Source: Sacculina carcini
Taxonomy: Eukaryota; Arthropoda; Thecostraca; Sacculinidae
DNA length: 64,000 nt
NCBI GenBank assembly: GCA_916048095.2
Contig: OU696595.1
Coordinates: 3,441,795-3,505,794, forward strand
Reading direction: 5' to 3'
The notes beneath the pieces are model-generated. The model searched no databases, was not told where the DNA came from, and saw nothing but the letters and a program-made list of their open reading frames with translations. How positions within the stretch are numbered: position 1 is the stretch's first letter; each line of letters opens with the position of its first letter. Of this stretch, positions 11,058 through 21,616 are shown piece by piece. The position numbers and the translations under genes were made by a program.

Positions 11058-11058
<1 letters not shown>
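10665..11058 (+). mobile_element. Helitron-like element, 5'-truncated, ending CTAG|T
   Basis: Carries gaggtgacataattgcgcgg, the clustered gatccagaacggattgtg, a hairpin module with tcgggcgggtttaaat, and the terminal CCGCACAACGGGCGGG plus TTTTAATGCTAG, followed by T of a TA tract. It is the direct-orientation match of 19,494-19,916. Confidence 0.65.

Positions 11059-11130
<72 letters not shown>
11059..11130. repeat. (TA)n microsatellite
   Basis: Pure TA tract starting immediately after the CTAG end of the preceding Helitron-like element. Confidence 0.95.
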
Positions 11131-11133
<3 letters not shown>

Positions 11134-11467
11134 GTAATATACATTCTTAAAAAAATCGTAGTATACTATTTTTTCCTGTTTTGTCAAAGATTACATTTTG
11201 ATTACGTTTTTTATTTGACCTTGCAGAGACCAAATTACTTAAACCATGCTGGAGAGCTATTCAACAGCTTTAAAATGGTGTATCTAGCTGGTCAAAGAGC
11301 TAAGATATTTTTTGCTGACCGAAGGCAATTTTAGCTGAAAAGATGTTCGAGGTCAAACTTTACGGTATTATATCTCGGGAACACTGCGACCTATAATACT
11401 AAAATTATATATTTTTACCCCACTTAGTGAGTTCTATAAGCCTATCAAAAAAAAGAACAAGTGATTA
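11131..11467. other. no recognisable feature
   Basis: AT-rich unique-looking sequence. No frame, repeat or RNA motif I can support. Confidence 0.5.
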
Positions 11468-12050
11468 TTATAATGAATATTATTATTATTATTTGTTCAG
11501 TCACCTTTTGTGTCGTCAAGCTTTTCTTCCAGATAACCAGCAATTCCTAATCGAATACAGAAACACAAACAAGCAATTAATGTGTATATACACACACACA
11601 CACATATATATATACTAGCATTAAAACCCGCCCGTCGTGCGGAACAATTAATAAACATATTGCAAATGAAAAAATAAATAAACCAAACTCATAAAAACGT
11701 TAATAAATTGAAAAGTCTAAATGTCAATATTTTTACCGTATACCATACCATACCATACCGATCTATACCGTTTCACTGGAACCAGGTGATTGTAAGCGAA
11801 CTACAAGTGGTGCTCGTTCACAAAATGGCTGCAAACCACTGGTTTACGGTATGTTCAACCATGAGATGCTGAGTGGATACATTTCTTACTTATTATTATA
11901 ATGATTATTATTATTATTATTTGGTCAGTCACCTTGCATCCAGTCATTTGCTTTTTCACCAGAACCAGTAACCGTTGACCAAGCTCCTAATCGAATACAA
12001 AAATACAAACAAGCAATTAATGTGTATATACACAAACACACACACACACA
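11468..12050. repeat. direct repeat pair around an inverted Helitron-like 3' end
   Basis: About 11,468-11,607 and 11,893-12,050 share (ATT)n, gtcagtcacctt, cctaatcgaatacaraaa, aagcaattaatgtgtata and a following CA tract. Between them, 11,615-11,735 is a reversed Helitron-like 3' end (CTAG, cattaaaacccgcccgtcg), and a short (CCATA)n run lies near 11,742-11,758. Confidence 0.6.
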
Positions 12051-12278
12051 CTGTAATATTGAAAAAAAATGTATGTACAAATATACGAACGCAAACAACC
12101 ACGCAACACTATCGCACACACCACGATCACTCTATCACACACCACAATCACAATCACACCACACGATCACTATCTCACACAGCTACCACGCAACGCTGTT
12201 ACCCACCGCTCACACACCACAACCGTCCTATACGCATATCAAATTCACTCCCCTACACACACACACACACACACACAT

Positions 12279-12315
<37 letters not shown>

Positions 12316-12510
12316 CACACACACGTTCACGCACATCTAGTGAACTAAACGAAGCGAGCGCGAATCACACAAACAATACACACTGTTAGCCATACTAAAT
12401 ACGACAAGAGCACACACGCATACACACACTCACTCACTTACTCGCGCCATCTCTCTCACAATACAAACACAATACACAACACAACACACACATATATATA
12501 TATATATATA
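12050..12510. repeat. CA-rich microsatellite region
   Basis: Long CA tracts at about 12,256-12,325 with CACAC-rich degenerate sequence on both sides, and a short TA run at about 12,493-12,511. Overlapping open frames here are repeat artefacts. From 12,511 to 12,780 nothing further is recognised. Confidence 0.85.
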
Positions 12511-12723
12511 TCGTCAGGAGAAGTAGATATAACACAATACAAAACAAAATACACAATATCAAACAGTACACGATAAACGGTGTTTATATACAAGGTGAGA
12601 CAATATATCACTCATGTGCCAATGTGGCACCTACATAATGGCACCTGTGCGGCAAACGGTTGTTAAAAAATTAGCACCTATTTGCCAAGGTCGATTGGTG
12701 TCGCATGGATGGGCTGTTGTTGA

Positions 12724-15453
12724 ATGTTAATTTCACATTTATTTTTATTAATAAATACAGTTTCAATTATTTTCAGCCTACGGATGTCATCTAGGTCAAA
12801 TACCAAGTCTTCCGGTGGTGGAGTGGGCTGCATTTTCTCTAAATCTCTACATGTTTCAGTCTTATCCTTTCCGTCTCTTTGTTCTTTCTCATCCTTTGAA
12901 TTCCTTGCTCTACAACTTTCACCGCCTTCTTCTCCGAAGTTCTGTATCACCATCATTTATCGCCATAATCATCCTGGCACTTGCTCTTCTTTTTTCACTG
13001 AATTTCCTACTCTCCTCGACTGCATCATATCCTCTTTCTCTAGTCGCTTTATTATCCTAGGCGATTTCAACTTTTGGGTGGATTCGCCTAGCTCTAATGT
13101 CCTTGCTTCTCAATTTCTAACTATCTTAGACTCTCATGGTTTGTTCTCTCCTGTTTCCTCGCCTACTCATATATCCGGTCATTCCTTAGATCTTATCCTT
13201 TTCCCATCGCCTGTCCTTTCTACCGACAATTCCCCCTCCAATGTAACTGTCTTTCCTTCCGATCTTTCTTTGTCTGACCATAGTCTTCTTCTTACCACTC
13301 TTCCTTGTCTCGCCTCGCTGCCTCCTCATACTCCTGCTTTGATTGCCTATCGTAACTTTAAAGAATTCGATCCGATGCAGTTTTACCTATTACTTGATTC
13401 CTTATTACCTCTGCAAACGCTTTATTTCCTGAATCCTTCGGACATCTATCCCCACCTATCTTCTGCTTTATCTAAAATCAGTGACTCTTTGTTTCCTTTA
13501 CTTATCCGGCGCAATACAACTAATTCTTCTCCTCCTTGGTTTAACTCTCAACTTCGTCTATTGAAAAGACATCAACGTTCACTTCTACGAATCTGGAAAC
13601 GTACATCTCATCCATCTGATTGGTCTTCCTTCTCTGTTTCCCGCTCTTCTTATATCTCGGCCTTGTCTGCAGCTAAACAAAATTACTTCTCCTCCCGTCT
13701 CTCTTCGCTCTCCCGATCCCCTAAGTCTCTTTGGACAACTCTAAACTCTCTCACTGGTTCTCGATCTAACTCCTCTTTATCTAATCTAACTGCCTCTCAA
13801 TTATCTTCTCATTTCACTAATAAAGTCCTAACTGTTCAGTCTAAACTCCCCTCTTCCAATATCCCTGTTACACATACTCGTGTGTCTCTACAATTCACTT
13901 CATTCTCGCAAATACATCTTTCAGATATTCTTACCATGATATCTTCCCTCAAAATTTCCTCCTCTCCGGCTGATCCTATTAATTTTAGAGCTATCTCCCC
14001 TTCAATATTTTCTCTTGTTCCTTATCTATTACATCTCATTAATTCATCATTTCTTCATGGCCAATTCCTATCTGATAAACATGCCATCGTCCATCCTATC
14101 CTTAAAAAACCTACATTAAATCCGTCTGAATGCGCTAATTACCGTCCTATATCTCTTCTCAGCTTTCCTTCAAAACTCCTTGAATCAGCTATTTTTTCCC
14201 AGTTGTCTCCCCTTATTTCCCAGGTCCTTCATCCTTTCCAATCTGGGTTTCGCTCCTGTCACTCTACGGAATCCGTCCTTATTTCAGTTACTCATGAAAT
14301 CTTATCTAAATTTTCCTATCGTCAATCAGTTCTCCTTGTTCTTCTCGATATGTCTCTAGCCTTCGATCTTGTCAATCATGCCATTCTCATCAATGATCTT
14401 TCTTCTCTGGGTCTATCCTCGTCAGCATTGTCTCTCCTCAAATCCTATCTCTCTGGTCGCACTTTTTCAGTAAACTTCAATTCAACTGTTTCAAAATCTG
14501 CTTCTCTTATTTCTGGTGTCCCTCAAGGTTCTATCTTGGGTCCTACTCTTTTCAATCTTTACATGTCTTCTCTCTGTCCTGTCCTTTGTAAATACAACAT
14601 TCCTTTCCATATTTATGCCGATGATATACAACTCCTAATTCCTTGTCCTTTCTCTCATGCCACTCTTCTCAATGATATTCTCTCTGATATTACGTCCTGG
14701 ACCACCTCTCGTCGCCTCATTCTCAACACTTCTAAGTCTGAATTTCTTATCCTTCACCCTCCGCGCATTTCTCCTCCATTACTCCCAATCGCTGTATCTT
14801 CCTCTGTTCGAAACTTGGGTGCTATCTTCGATTCCAACTTGTCCTTTTCAAACAATGTTGTCTCTATTTCGCGCACCTGTCGTTTGATTTTACGCAGTCT
14901 ATACCCTATTCGATCCTGTTTAGACCAGCCTTCTTCTATTAAATTAATACAGTCTCTTGTTCTCTCTCGTCTTGATTATTGCAGCTCACTCCACTACATT
15001 CTTACCAACAAATCCCTGAAAATCCTTCAAAAAATTATTAATCAATCCTGTCGTTTTGTGCTCCATCCTACACCTTGCCGCCATACCTCTCAATTCTTGT
15101 TCCAATTCCACTGGCTTCCCATCATTCCTAGGATTCATTTTCGGCTGTGTTGTCTCATATATAAAATTCTGCACAATAGCTCTTCCCCGTCCTATATTTC
15201 TGATCTTCTAGTTTCTTCTAATGACTTTAATTCTCGTGTTCATCGTCCTTTATCCTGTCCTCGCGCTATCAACGAGTCACCTTGGTCCGCAAAATCCTTT
15301 TCTTTCTATGCGCCTCGGGTCTACAATGATCTTCCCTCCTCAATCACTTCCTCTTCATCCTTTAGTAGGTTTTCCTCCTCACTTCGTAAATATCTTTTTG
15401 CTAAATCTTTTGATCCCACTTCTCGCACTCTTACACCTTACGCTTCCCTATGA
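12724..15453 (+). pseudogene. LINE L2-A ORF2 (endonuclease-reverse transcriptase), 5'-truncated
   Basis: One 909-codon frame. Homology to L2-C starts near codon 20 at SSGGGVGC, so the N-terminal third of the apurinic-type endonuclease and all of ORF1 are missing. It keeps the endonuclease motifs ILGDFNFWVDSP and SLSDHSLLL. The RT follows with CANYRPISLLSFPSKLLES, FHPFQSGFRSCHSTES, LLDMSLAFDLVNH, SGVPQGSILGPTLFNLYM and the catalytic FHIYADDIQLL. The C-terminal domain has LDYCSSLHY and a final SITSSSSFSRF segment. Unlike most copies here it has no internal stop after the truncation. The upstream 19 codons are probably flanking sequence. Confidence 0.85.
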
Positions 15454-15660
15454 CTCTAATTTACAATTACTTATGTTTTTACTTATTTTCATTTTATTTA
15501 TCTCCATTATTATTGAAAAAAATTTCCTTTCTGTGAATTTTCTACTTCTTTTCTCACATCTTGATGTCGTGTACTGTTGTTGTTGTTGTTGTTGTCTCTT
15601 TCGCGCTTGTTTCTGTGTGAGCGCTATACAAATACATTGTTGTTTGTTTGTTTGTTTGTC
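15454..15660 (+). repeat. LINE L2-A 3' UTR and tandem tail
   Basis: AT-rich 3' UTR, a (TTG)n run (15,573-15,595), then ttcgcgcttgt...gagcgctatacaaata and a (TTGTTTG)-type tail ending at 15,660. The same 3' end occurs reversed at 23,738-23,800. Confidence 0.8.
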
Positions 15661-15669
15661 ATTTTCTCT

Positions 15670-15860
15670 GTAAATGATTACGGTTTTCTCATCCATATTC
15701 TTTCGGTCCAATTTTATTTGATGCTGCTGGCGGTATTGCCTGGCAATGGCTCCGTCTTGAAGGTGTGCTGAAATTCGCTTGGACAGCGTTGTTGTTGTGC
15801 AGCCAATGTAATGCGAGTTTCTGCGACTGCAGTCACCAGTTGTACATGTATGCTGCTACA
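15670..15860 (-). pseudogene. GIY-YIG nuclease fragment of a second Penelope-like element
   Basis: Minus-strand frame through SHYIGCTTTTLSKRISAHL then DGAIARQYRQQHQ, the YIG half of a Penelope GIY-YIG domain with the conserved Arg. It differs strongly from the copy at 9,983. No RT adjoins it. The L2-A LINE tail abuts it, so that LINE probably inserted into or beside this older element. Confidence 0.6.
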
Positions 15861-15869
15861 CTACATTGG

Positions 15870-16596
15870 TTTCTTGCAACATGCACGACACACGGACACA
15901 ATGCTCACAAGTCTTCCAGATACAGGTTTATCGAGTTTTTTTTGACAATACATGAACATATGCTGCATTGTACAACTTTACAACTGACAATTATTCTGGA
16001 TAGTGTGAAATAATTGTTCTAAGAGTTCAAAATTGTCCTAATTCTAAATAGTTGATCTTAAAAATGAAAAAGTTGCGCTAAAAACAAAAAGTTGTATTTA
16101 TAACTTATTTAATACTTATTTCAGATCAACAAAATATTGATTTTTGGGCTCCTTATGACAAACAGATTCTATGATACAAAAGTTGTATTTGCAACAAAAG
16201 GTCGCCCTAAATTTTTATATTAACTGAGCTGTATGTGTTTATGTGTGTGAGTGTATTTGTATGAATACGTGTTGGTGTGTATGTGTATGGAAATGTGTGT
16301 GTGTGTATGTGTCGGTGAGCTTCTACATGACTGGTTTATCAGACAGCTGGTGTGAGCCACAAATACCACAAATATTTGGGCAAATTGAGTTTTGTTCTCA
16401 GAATCGCAGCACACCTCAAATGGCCAGTGTGCGTGATATAGCTGAATTTATCGTGGTCATGCGGGTTTTCCAGTTGAACAGCGTATATGCATGCTTTCTA
16501 CCCGAATATGACCTTGAGTAACAGTCGTAAATCATATTCTACAACGTGATACCAGAATGATGTGTGCTGATGAATGTAGATATATTGTTTTCTATT
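15870..16596 (-). repeat. unclassified interspersed repeat, copy A
   Basis: Inverted relative to 37,133-37,840 (B) and 38,341-38,950 (C), with about 90 percent identity by eye. It includes a GT-rich tract (16,231-16,313) and an open frame encoding SQNRS.P.MASVRDIAEFI in all three copies (stopped in C). It adjoins a Helitron-like 3' module (ctattagcatgaaaaactgt), as copy B does, so the two spread together. Confidence 0.7.
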
Positions 16597-16765
16597 AGCA
16601 TGAAAAACTGTCCTTTATGCGGAGCAATTCATGTAACAAAATTCACTTTACTCATAAAAAATATTGCAAATTAAAAAAAGTAAACTCATAGAAATCTGAA
16701 CCAAATGAAGTGTCCAAATTTAACTAATTTAGTTATAATTTTGACAAAATATTTTGCCAAAATAT
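16597..16765 (-). repeat. Helitron-like module, reversed
   Basis: Reads catgaaaaactgtccttta, tgcggagcaattcat and ttttgacaaaatatttt. This is the reverse complement of 36,955-37,130. Confidence 0.65.
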
Positions 16766-16769
16766 TTAA

Positions 16770-17690
16770 TTACTGCCGTCTACCTCTAAAGTCACCCCTA
16801 CTGCCAGTGAACTAGCGTCCACCCAAACCACCGCTTCATCGCCAAGCACACTCCATCTTCCTTTCGAGTAATCGTTCTTTTTCCACCTCTGATAGACATG
16901 CCCTAACATTGAACGTTAGCCTTCATCAGTAATCTCATCATCCCAATTATTAGTTACTGCAGCGGCCCGACGTTTCAAATATGAAACAGCCGGTCTCAAA
17001 TACGCGTAAACAGGCAAATGTCCGGTAATTTGGCCGCACCATGAAAACACCACTCTTCTGCTCAATCTGGACGGCACAGGACGAATTTCTTTAGCTCTTC
17101 TCCAAATGATGTTTCCATTCTCACTTCACACTTGCACACCCAAGGCCTTCGCCCCTTCGCTCAAACGCTCGGGCGACTTGCAGGTCAGTCCAAATTGCTT
17201 CAAATGTCCTTTCACCGCCTGCACTGAGACAACAGTTTCATCGACCAAAATATCATCTATATATGGGACTTTTCCTCTGAAGACATCGTCTCTCAGTCGC
17301 AATACGGCAGTCAACACAGACTTCATAACCAAGGGTGTTATTGAAAGCCCAAACCCCAACCTGGTTAAACAATATCTCGCTCCACGATATTCCACTGTTT
17401 GAAAGCTCCCCAATTATTCATCAACTCTGAGCTGCAGATACGCGTCTTTTAAATCAACTAATGACACGTTGTCTCTTCGATGACGACATTCTCTCAGTTT
17501 GTCTGCACACACATCGGCGTCGGCTGTATGTAGATTTAGGTGCCCGTTCAACTCTCTATAGTCCATCACAGGTCGCACTTTCTCACCATCCCGCTGCAAT
17601 ACCGCCATCATTGGTATGATTCCTCTAGCTGGACCAAATTGCGACTCGTTGTAAGGCATAAGCCAGCCCCGATCGATCCACCTCTGCACT
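16770..17690 (-). pseudogene. RT-RNase H part of LTR retrotransposon copy 2
   Basis: Element strand from 17,689 shows VRPVMDYRELNGHLNLHT and LVDLKDAYLQLRVDE, then an in-frame TAA (17,414-17,416), then ARYCLTRLGFGLSITPL and PYIDDILVDE with the catalytic IDD. Further on, in another frame, GQITGHLPVYAYLRPAVSY and VVWVDASSLAVGVTLEVDG mark the RT connection and the first RNase H aspartate. It stops near 16,770 at a Helitron-like module. It is homologous to the pol at 52.7-56.1 kb but clearly diverged. RNase H is incomplete and there is no integrase. Confidence 0.8.
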
Positions 17691-17704
17691 TCTCGATCAT
17701 GCTT

Positions 17705-18214
17705 CTATCTAGCGTCCGTTGGAACCTTGTACTGAGCAATTTGATTATACAACACTGTTGGTTCCGTGTCTGCCCATTTCCAAGTGACAATCCAGGTCCT
17801 TTGTTTTTCGTCGAAGCACGCCCGAAAATCCTTTTCATCAATTAACAGTTGCGAGTGATTTGTTGGGCCCGGAAAAGCACAACATAAATTGTCCGACCAA
17901 TCATTAAACAACAACTTCTGAGCAGAACGCATAAAAACTCCCCCCAGTGCAGATATCGCATTCATTCCCAAGATAAGATCAAATCCAATAGGTTGATACT
18001 CAACTACTAAAACATCCACTTGGGCTGAGCGACCACTGGGCAACTGAATCGTCACTCTCCCATCACCGGCGCAAAGCACACGCTGACCACTCACCGTATT
18101 GAAGCTCGCCTTCCTCTTTCTCCATTTCCAACAAGCTGAGGCGTGCATAATACTGGTGCAACATCCTGTATCAATAAGCACATTTCGACGCGCACCGTCA
18201 ACCAGAAGCTGCAT
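17705..18214 (-). pseudogene. aspartic protease of LTR retrotransposon copy 2
   Basis: Open 169-codon frame with NVLIDTGCCTSIMHAS (active-site DTG) and FDLILGMNAISALGGV, the second conserved block of retroelement proteases (hydrophobic stretch ending in G). The C-terminal part links to RT with KWADTEPTVLYNQIAQY, matching SDKEPDQLQNSVAEY in the intact pol. Near-identical to 1-219 over their overlap. Confidence 0.8.
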
Positions 18215-18273
18215 GCAGGGTAACGCCTCGTTTACTGGTGAGAAGAGACCGGCACCGACGTCTCTTCACCCAT

Positions 18274-18793
18274 TCAGTTTCCCGAATCCGGAAATCTTGA
18301 ACATTTTGCAGCAATGTGACCTTCACCACCACAGAGGAGGCATATAATTTCCTGTCTTTTTTTTCGACATGTTCTAGTTACATGACCAAACATGCCACAC
18401 TTGAAACATCTCAATTGACGATTGTCCCTACTAATCCTCACATCTCGTTTCAGTGATGCACAAACACTGTTGCGAACCGTAGACTCTCGCTTATCAGCCA
18501 ACACGATTCTCGCACGATCGAGTACACATTCTAGGGACATGTCTTCCAGCTTGGAGTAAGCTCGCAACACGTGTCTGACGTTTTCAGATAGGCCGGTTAC
18601 AAAAGCGCACTTCAGTGCAAGCTGACCAGCTATGCCACATCTTACAACAAGTTTTTCGATGTCAGCCAAATAGACATTAACGGACTAACCACTTTTCAGC
18701 CTGCGATTAACCAATTCCTCCATGATAAATAGGGATCAGAGCCAAAGGCACGAGAAAGAGCTTCGGTTTCCTTTTCCACATCCAACTGGTCTA
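18274..18793 (-). pseudogene. gag C-terminal part of LTR retrotransposon copy 2
   Basis: Two zinc knuckles, CFKCGMFGHVTRTC and CLLCGGEGHIAAKC. Upstream is the same in-frame TAG (SG*SVD) and frameshift as copy 1. Similarity to 1-800 is nearly continuous and stops at about 18,793, where a short minisatellite begins. N-terminal gag, primer site and LTR are missing. Confidence 0.8.
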
Positions 18794-18861
18794 TAGCCAA
18801 CTGTCTAGCCAACTGCCAACTGGTCTAGCCAACTGTCTGGTCTATAGCCAACTGGCCAACT

Positions 18862-18862
<1 letters not shown>
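18785..18862. repeat. degenerate minisatellite (ccaactggtctag)
   Basis: About five variant copies of agccaactgnctggtct, starting from the gag-derived word ccaactggtct. It therefore looks like a local expansion of gag sequence at the break. Confidence 0.7.

Positions 18863-18951
<89 letters not shown>
18863..18951. repeat. (TA)n microsatellite
   Basis: Pure TA tract; shorter TA tracts follow at 19,226-19,252 and 19,450-19,493. Confidence 0.95.
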
Positions 18952-18955
<4 letters not shown>

Positions 18956-19221
18956 GCCGTAGCAGCCGTCCCCCGTACAACCCGGCCCCCCGTACCCCCC
19001 GGCGGGGCCCCGAATGTTGAGGGGCCCCGTTGCTTCACGTATGATATTACAATTTACCATATTTATTATGTATAACCTTTACCTTTTTGCTCAGATATTT
19101 TCACCTGAGCTTGTATTATGTGATTATGTCTAATAAATAAATTCATTATTTGGTGCTTTATTCATAATGGGGACCCAAGTGATGCCTTCGGTGGGGGGGG
19201 GGCATAAGTCCTCGCAACGGC

Positions 19222-19225
<4 letters not shown>
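18952..19225. mobile_element. hAT-like MITE (274 bp)
   Basis: Left end CAGAGCCGTAGC and right end GCAACGGCTCTG form 12-bp terminal inverted repeats with one mismatch. The body has C- and G-runs (ccccccgg, ggggggggg). TA sequence on both sides could be an 8-bp TATATATA duplication, but this cannot be told apart from the surrounding TA tract. No coding capacity. Confidence 0.6.
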
Positions 19226-19252
<27 letters not shown>

Positions 19253-19445
19253 GAAGAAAGAAAAGAAAACACAAATGACTGCCACTCTTTGTCAAACGTT
19301 TCGGTCTTGAGACCTTCGTCAGTGACTATAAACAGATCAGTGATTCAAATGCAAAACCGTTAGTGATATCTCCATATTGTGCTACATATATAACAAAACC
19401 TCGTCACTAATCCCTTGAACACACCCTGAAGTATATCACGCCTCA

Positions 19446-19449
<4 letters not shown>
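19253..19449 (-). mobile_element. Penelope-like terminal region remnant
   Basis: Reversed sequence with CTGACGAAGGTCTC followed by AAGACCGAAACGTTTGAC and then an A/T-rich tail ending against TA repeats. CTGANGA-stem-GAAACGTT is characteristic of Penelope pseudo-LTR ends. No coding sequence remains. Confidence 0.5.
19298..19322 (-). ncRNA. hammerhead-like core motif
   Basis: CTGACGA, A, GGTC-tcaa-GACC as stem II, then GAAAC. It has the same architecture as 10,550-10,571, including the extra A, but a different stem II sequence, so the helix is maintained while its bases differ. Confidence 0.45.
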
Positions 19450-19493
<44 letters not shown>

Positions 19494-19494
<1 letters not shown>

Positions 19495-19916
19495 TAGCAT
19501 TAAAACCCGCCCGTTGTGCGGAATAATTGATAAAAATATTGCAAATTAAAAAATAAATAAGGCAAACTCATGAAAACTTTAATCAATTGAAAAGTCTAAA
19601 TTTCAAAATTATATTTTTATTTTGACAAAATATTTTCACTCAACCTGCCTCATATTTAAACCCGCCCGACGTGCCGGTTAATTCAGAACTCGAACACCAT
19701 CCGTTCTGGATCTTGAAGTCAAATCCATTAGTTTTGTATATGAATCCATTCTACACGTTGAAATGGAACGTTTTATTGCTGCCCGCGGGACCTATATATT
19801 TCATAAAAATGAGCCATCGCTTCATTTGCGTTTGAAGCCCCTGATCTATACCATTGAACCCGCGCAATTATATCACCTCATATTCAAGCATACATTCACA
19901 GACAGACAGTTAATTT
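19494..19916 (-). mobile_element. short Helitron-like element, reversed
   Basis: 3' end CTAG followed by T on the element strand. Two hairpin modules (19,503 and 19,663) come next, then the gatccagaacggatggtg and gcgcgggttcaatgg blocks, and near 19,897 the 5' ctgtctgtctgtgaatg. The TCTATATA start is missing because another copy abuts it. Confidence 0.65.
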
Positions 19917-20039
19917 CTAGCATTAAACCCGCCCGTTGTGCGGAGCAATTCATAATATGAAATTCATATTCAATTCATAAATTATGGAAAATTAAAAATG
20001 AAATAGGGTACACTCATAAAAATATTAATCAATTGAAAA
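19917..20039 (-). repeat. Helitron-like 3' fragment, reversed
   Basis: Begins CTAG and cattaaacccgcccgttgtg, then the AT-rich spacer. Truncated where SINE-like sequence starts. Nearly identical to 51,623-51,755. Confidence 0.65.
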
Positions 20040-20095
20040 TTCCAAGCTTAGTAGCTTCGGCAAGCTTCCCCTTAAAGGAAGCTTAGCAGCCGAAG

Positions 20096-20151
20096 CAAGC
20101 TTCGGCTTCTTCCCGTGTAGCAGCTGTCACTTAGGAATTTAACCTTTTTAA
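20096..20151 (+). repeat. tRNA-Val SINE 3' fragment
   Basis: Only the tail remains: aagcttcggcttcttcccg, tgtagcagctgtcacttag, aatttaacc. Just upstream, AAGCTTCC and GGAAGCTT form an 8-bp inverted repeat. Confidence 0.6.
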
Positions 20152-20342
20152 CAGAGCCGGCAGTGAAACATAGGCGTAATGGTGCGTAGATGTAATATCC
20201 TGATTCCAGTAGCATTCTTATCTATGATTACAACATATATTTACCTCCGCTGTGCGTTCTTTAATAGTTTGGATGATATTGCAAATCTCAGCAGCAAATT
20301 ACAACAGAAACGGCACAACACTGCCAATAATGGATTCGATCT

Positions 20343-20400
20343 TAAGCTTCGGCTTCTTCCCGTGTAGCAGTTGTCACTTAGGCCTTTAACATTTTAACTT
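20343..20400 (+). repeat. tRNA-Val SINE 3' fragment
   Basis: aagcttcggcttcttcccg, tgtagcagttgtcacttag and ctttaacatttt, the same tail 247 bp after the previous fragment. The intervening 190 bp is not recognised. Confidence 0.6.
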
Positions 20401-20587
20401 AAAACTTTTCGTACCTTAACACCATTGTGTGGGTATTTGTAATGTGCTTGTTAAATCATTTGTGAATAATATGACTTGTGTGATTTTGTGTTTGCTCTTC
20501 TATACTTTTTCTGTTTGAGTTATTGAGTTTCGCTTGGTTTGGACTCACATGCTAACTAAACTCGGCTTTCTGTAACTGTATTTATCG

Positions 20588-20699
20588 CTTGGGCGCTTCC
20601 AGTACATTGGGCCACGTACAGGGTGGTAATAGTACACTTGCACTAATCCCATGCCACTGGACTTGCCTGTAATTAATCATAATCATAATATGAAAAAGA
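20588..20699 (+). repeat. 3' tail of the Jockey-like LINE
   Basis: gggcgcttccagtacattgg, gggtggtaatag, cttgcactaatcccatgcca and ctgtaattaatcataatcat match the extreme 3' end of the LINE at 30,675-30,776, ending in an (AATCAT)-type tail instead of (AAT)n. Confidence 0.65.
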
Positions 20700-21547
20700 G
20701 TGGCTGGGAAGATCTAACTCGTGTTACATCGAATATTTTTTTCATAAACGAATATATTAAAATAAATTTTAGGTCGTCTAAAGAGCAAAATCGCGTTAAA
20801 CTAAACTTTACTTTACATTATATCTGTATGTGCGTGCAGTATATCTACTTCAATATTAAATTGCGACAACCTTTGTTGTTGAATAAATGAAAAAAAAAAC
20901 TTAGATAATGTTTCGAACCAGTTCTCTGAGCCAAAATTGATATGAGAATAAGATTTAGTGGTGTTTGGCCTTGTCAATCGTTCATTGTATAAACCAACGG
21001 CTTTTAACCTCTTGGAGTTTTCGCACCCTTTTCAAGTCAGCATTCAGTTCCCGAGCACCCTGGATACATGATAGCGGTCTAGGCTAAATGTGTAAAGATT
21101 CAAGAACATTAAGAAATCTCATTTAGAAAAAGCGCTTAAAAACGTAAAAAACCCTTTCTATATTTTTCATAGATTTTAGGTTAGCTTAGGTTTAGCGTTC
21201 TAATGTAATGCGCTACCTTTGCAGGAGGCGAGGGGCTGGAAGAAATTCGTTCAATGGAATTTTTTTAAGCTAATGTTCTTGATTCCTTACACATGTAGCG
21301 TCAATCCATGATGGCTATATGAAAAATACAAACGACATGGTACAAAAAATTCTTATTCAATAGTCATTCATACAGACTGGGGTTCCTTTAAGGGGATCAA
21401 CTAACACGATATTTTCCAGAAAATAGTAAGCATAGGTTAACATAGATTAACTTTCATTTTTCACACGAATCCTGCCACGAATCAGGAACCTGGACCGTAC
21501 CCCAGTTAATAACCTCTGACATAAACTCTCCCTTTTGCCTGAGAGAG

Positions 21548-21616
<69 letters not shown>

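Noticed and set aside
12022..12389. Histidine/threonine-rich proteins
   Set aside because: Three overlapping frames of a CA microsatellite; the same holds for the frames in TA and GT tracts elsewhere (11,000, 18,850, 39,230, 61,600).
16243..16521. Conserved protein encoded by repeats A, B and C (SQNRS.P.MASVRDIAEFI)
   Set aside because: Between copies most base changes alter the amino acid and copy C has a stop. The similarity is that of recent repeat copies, not of selection on protein.
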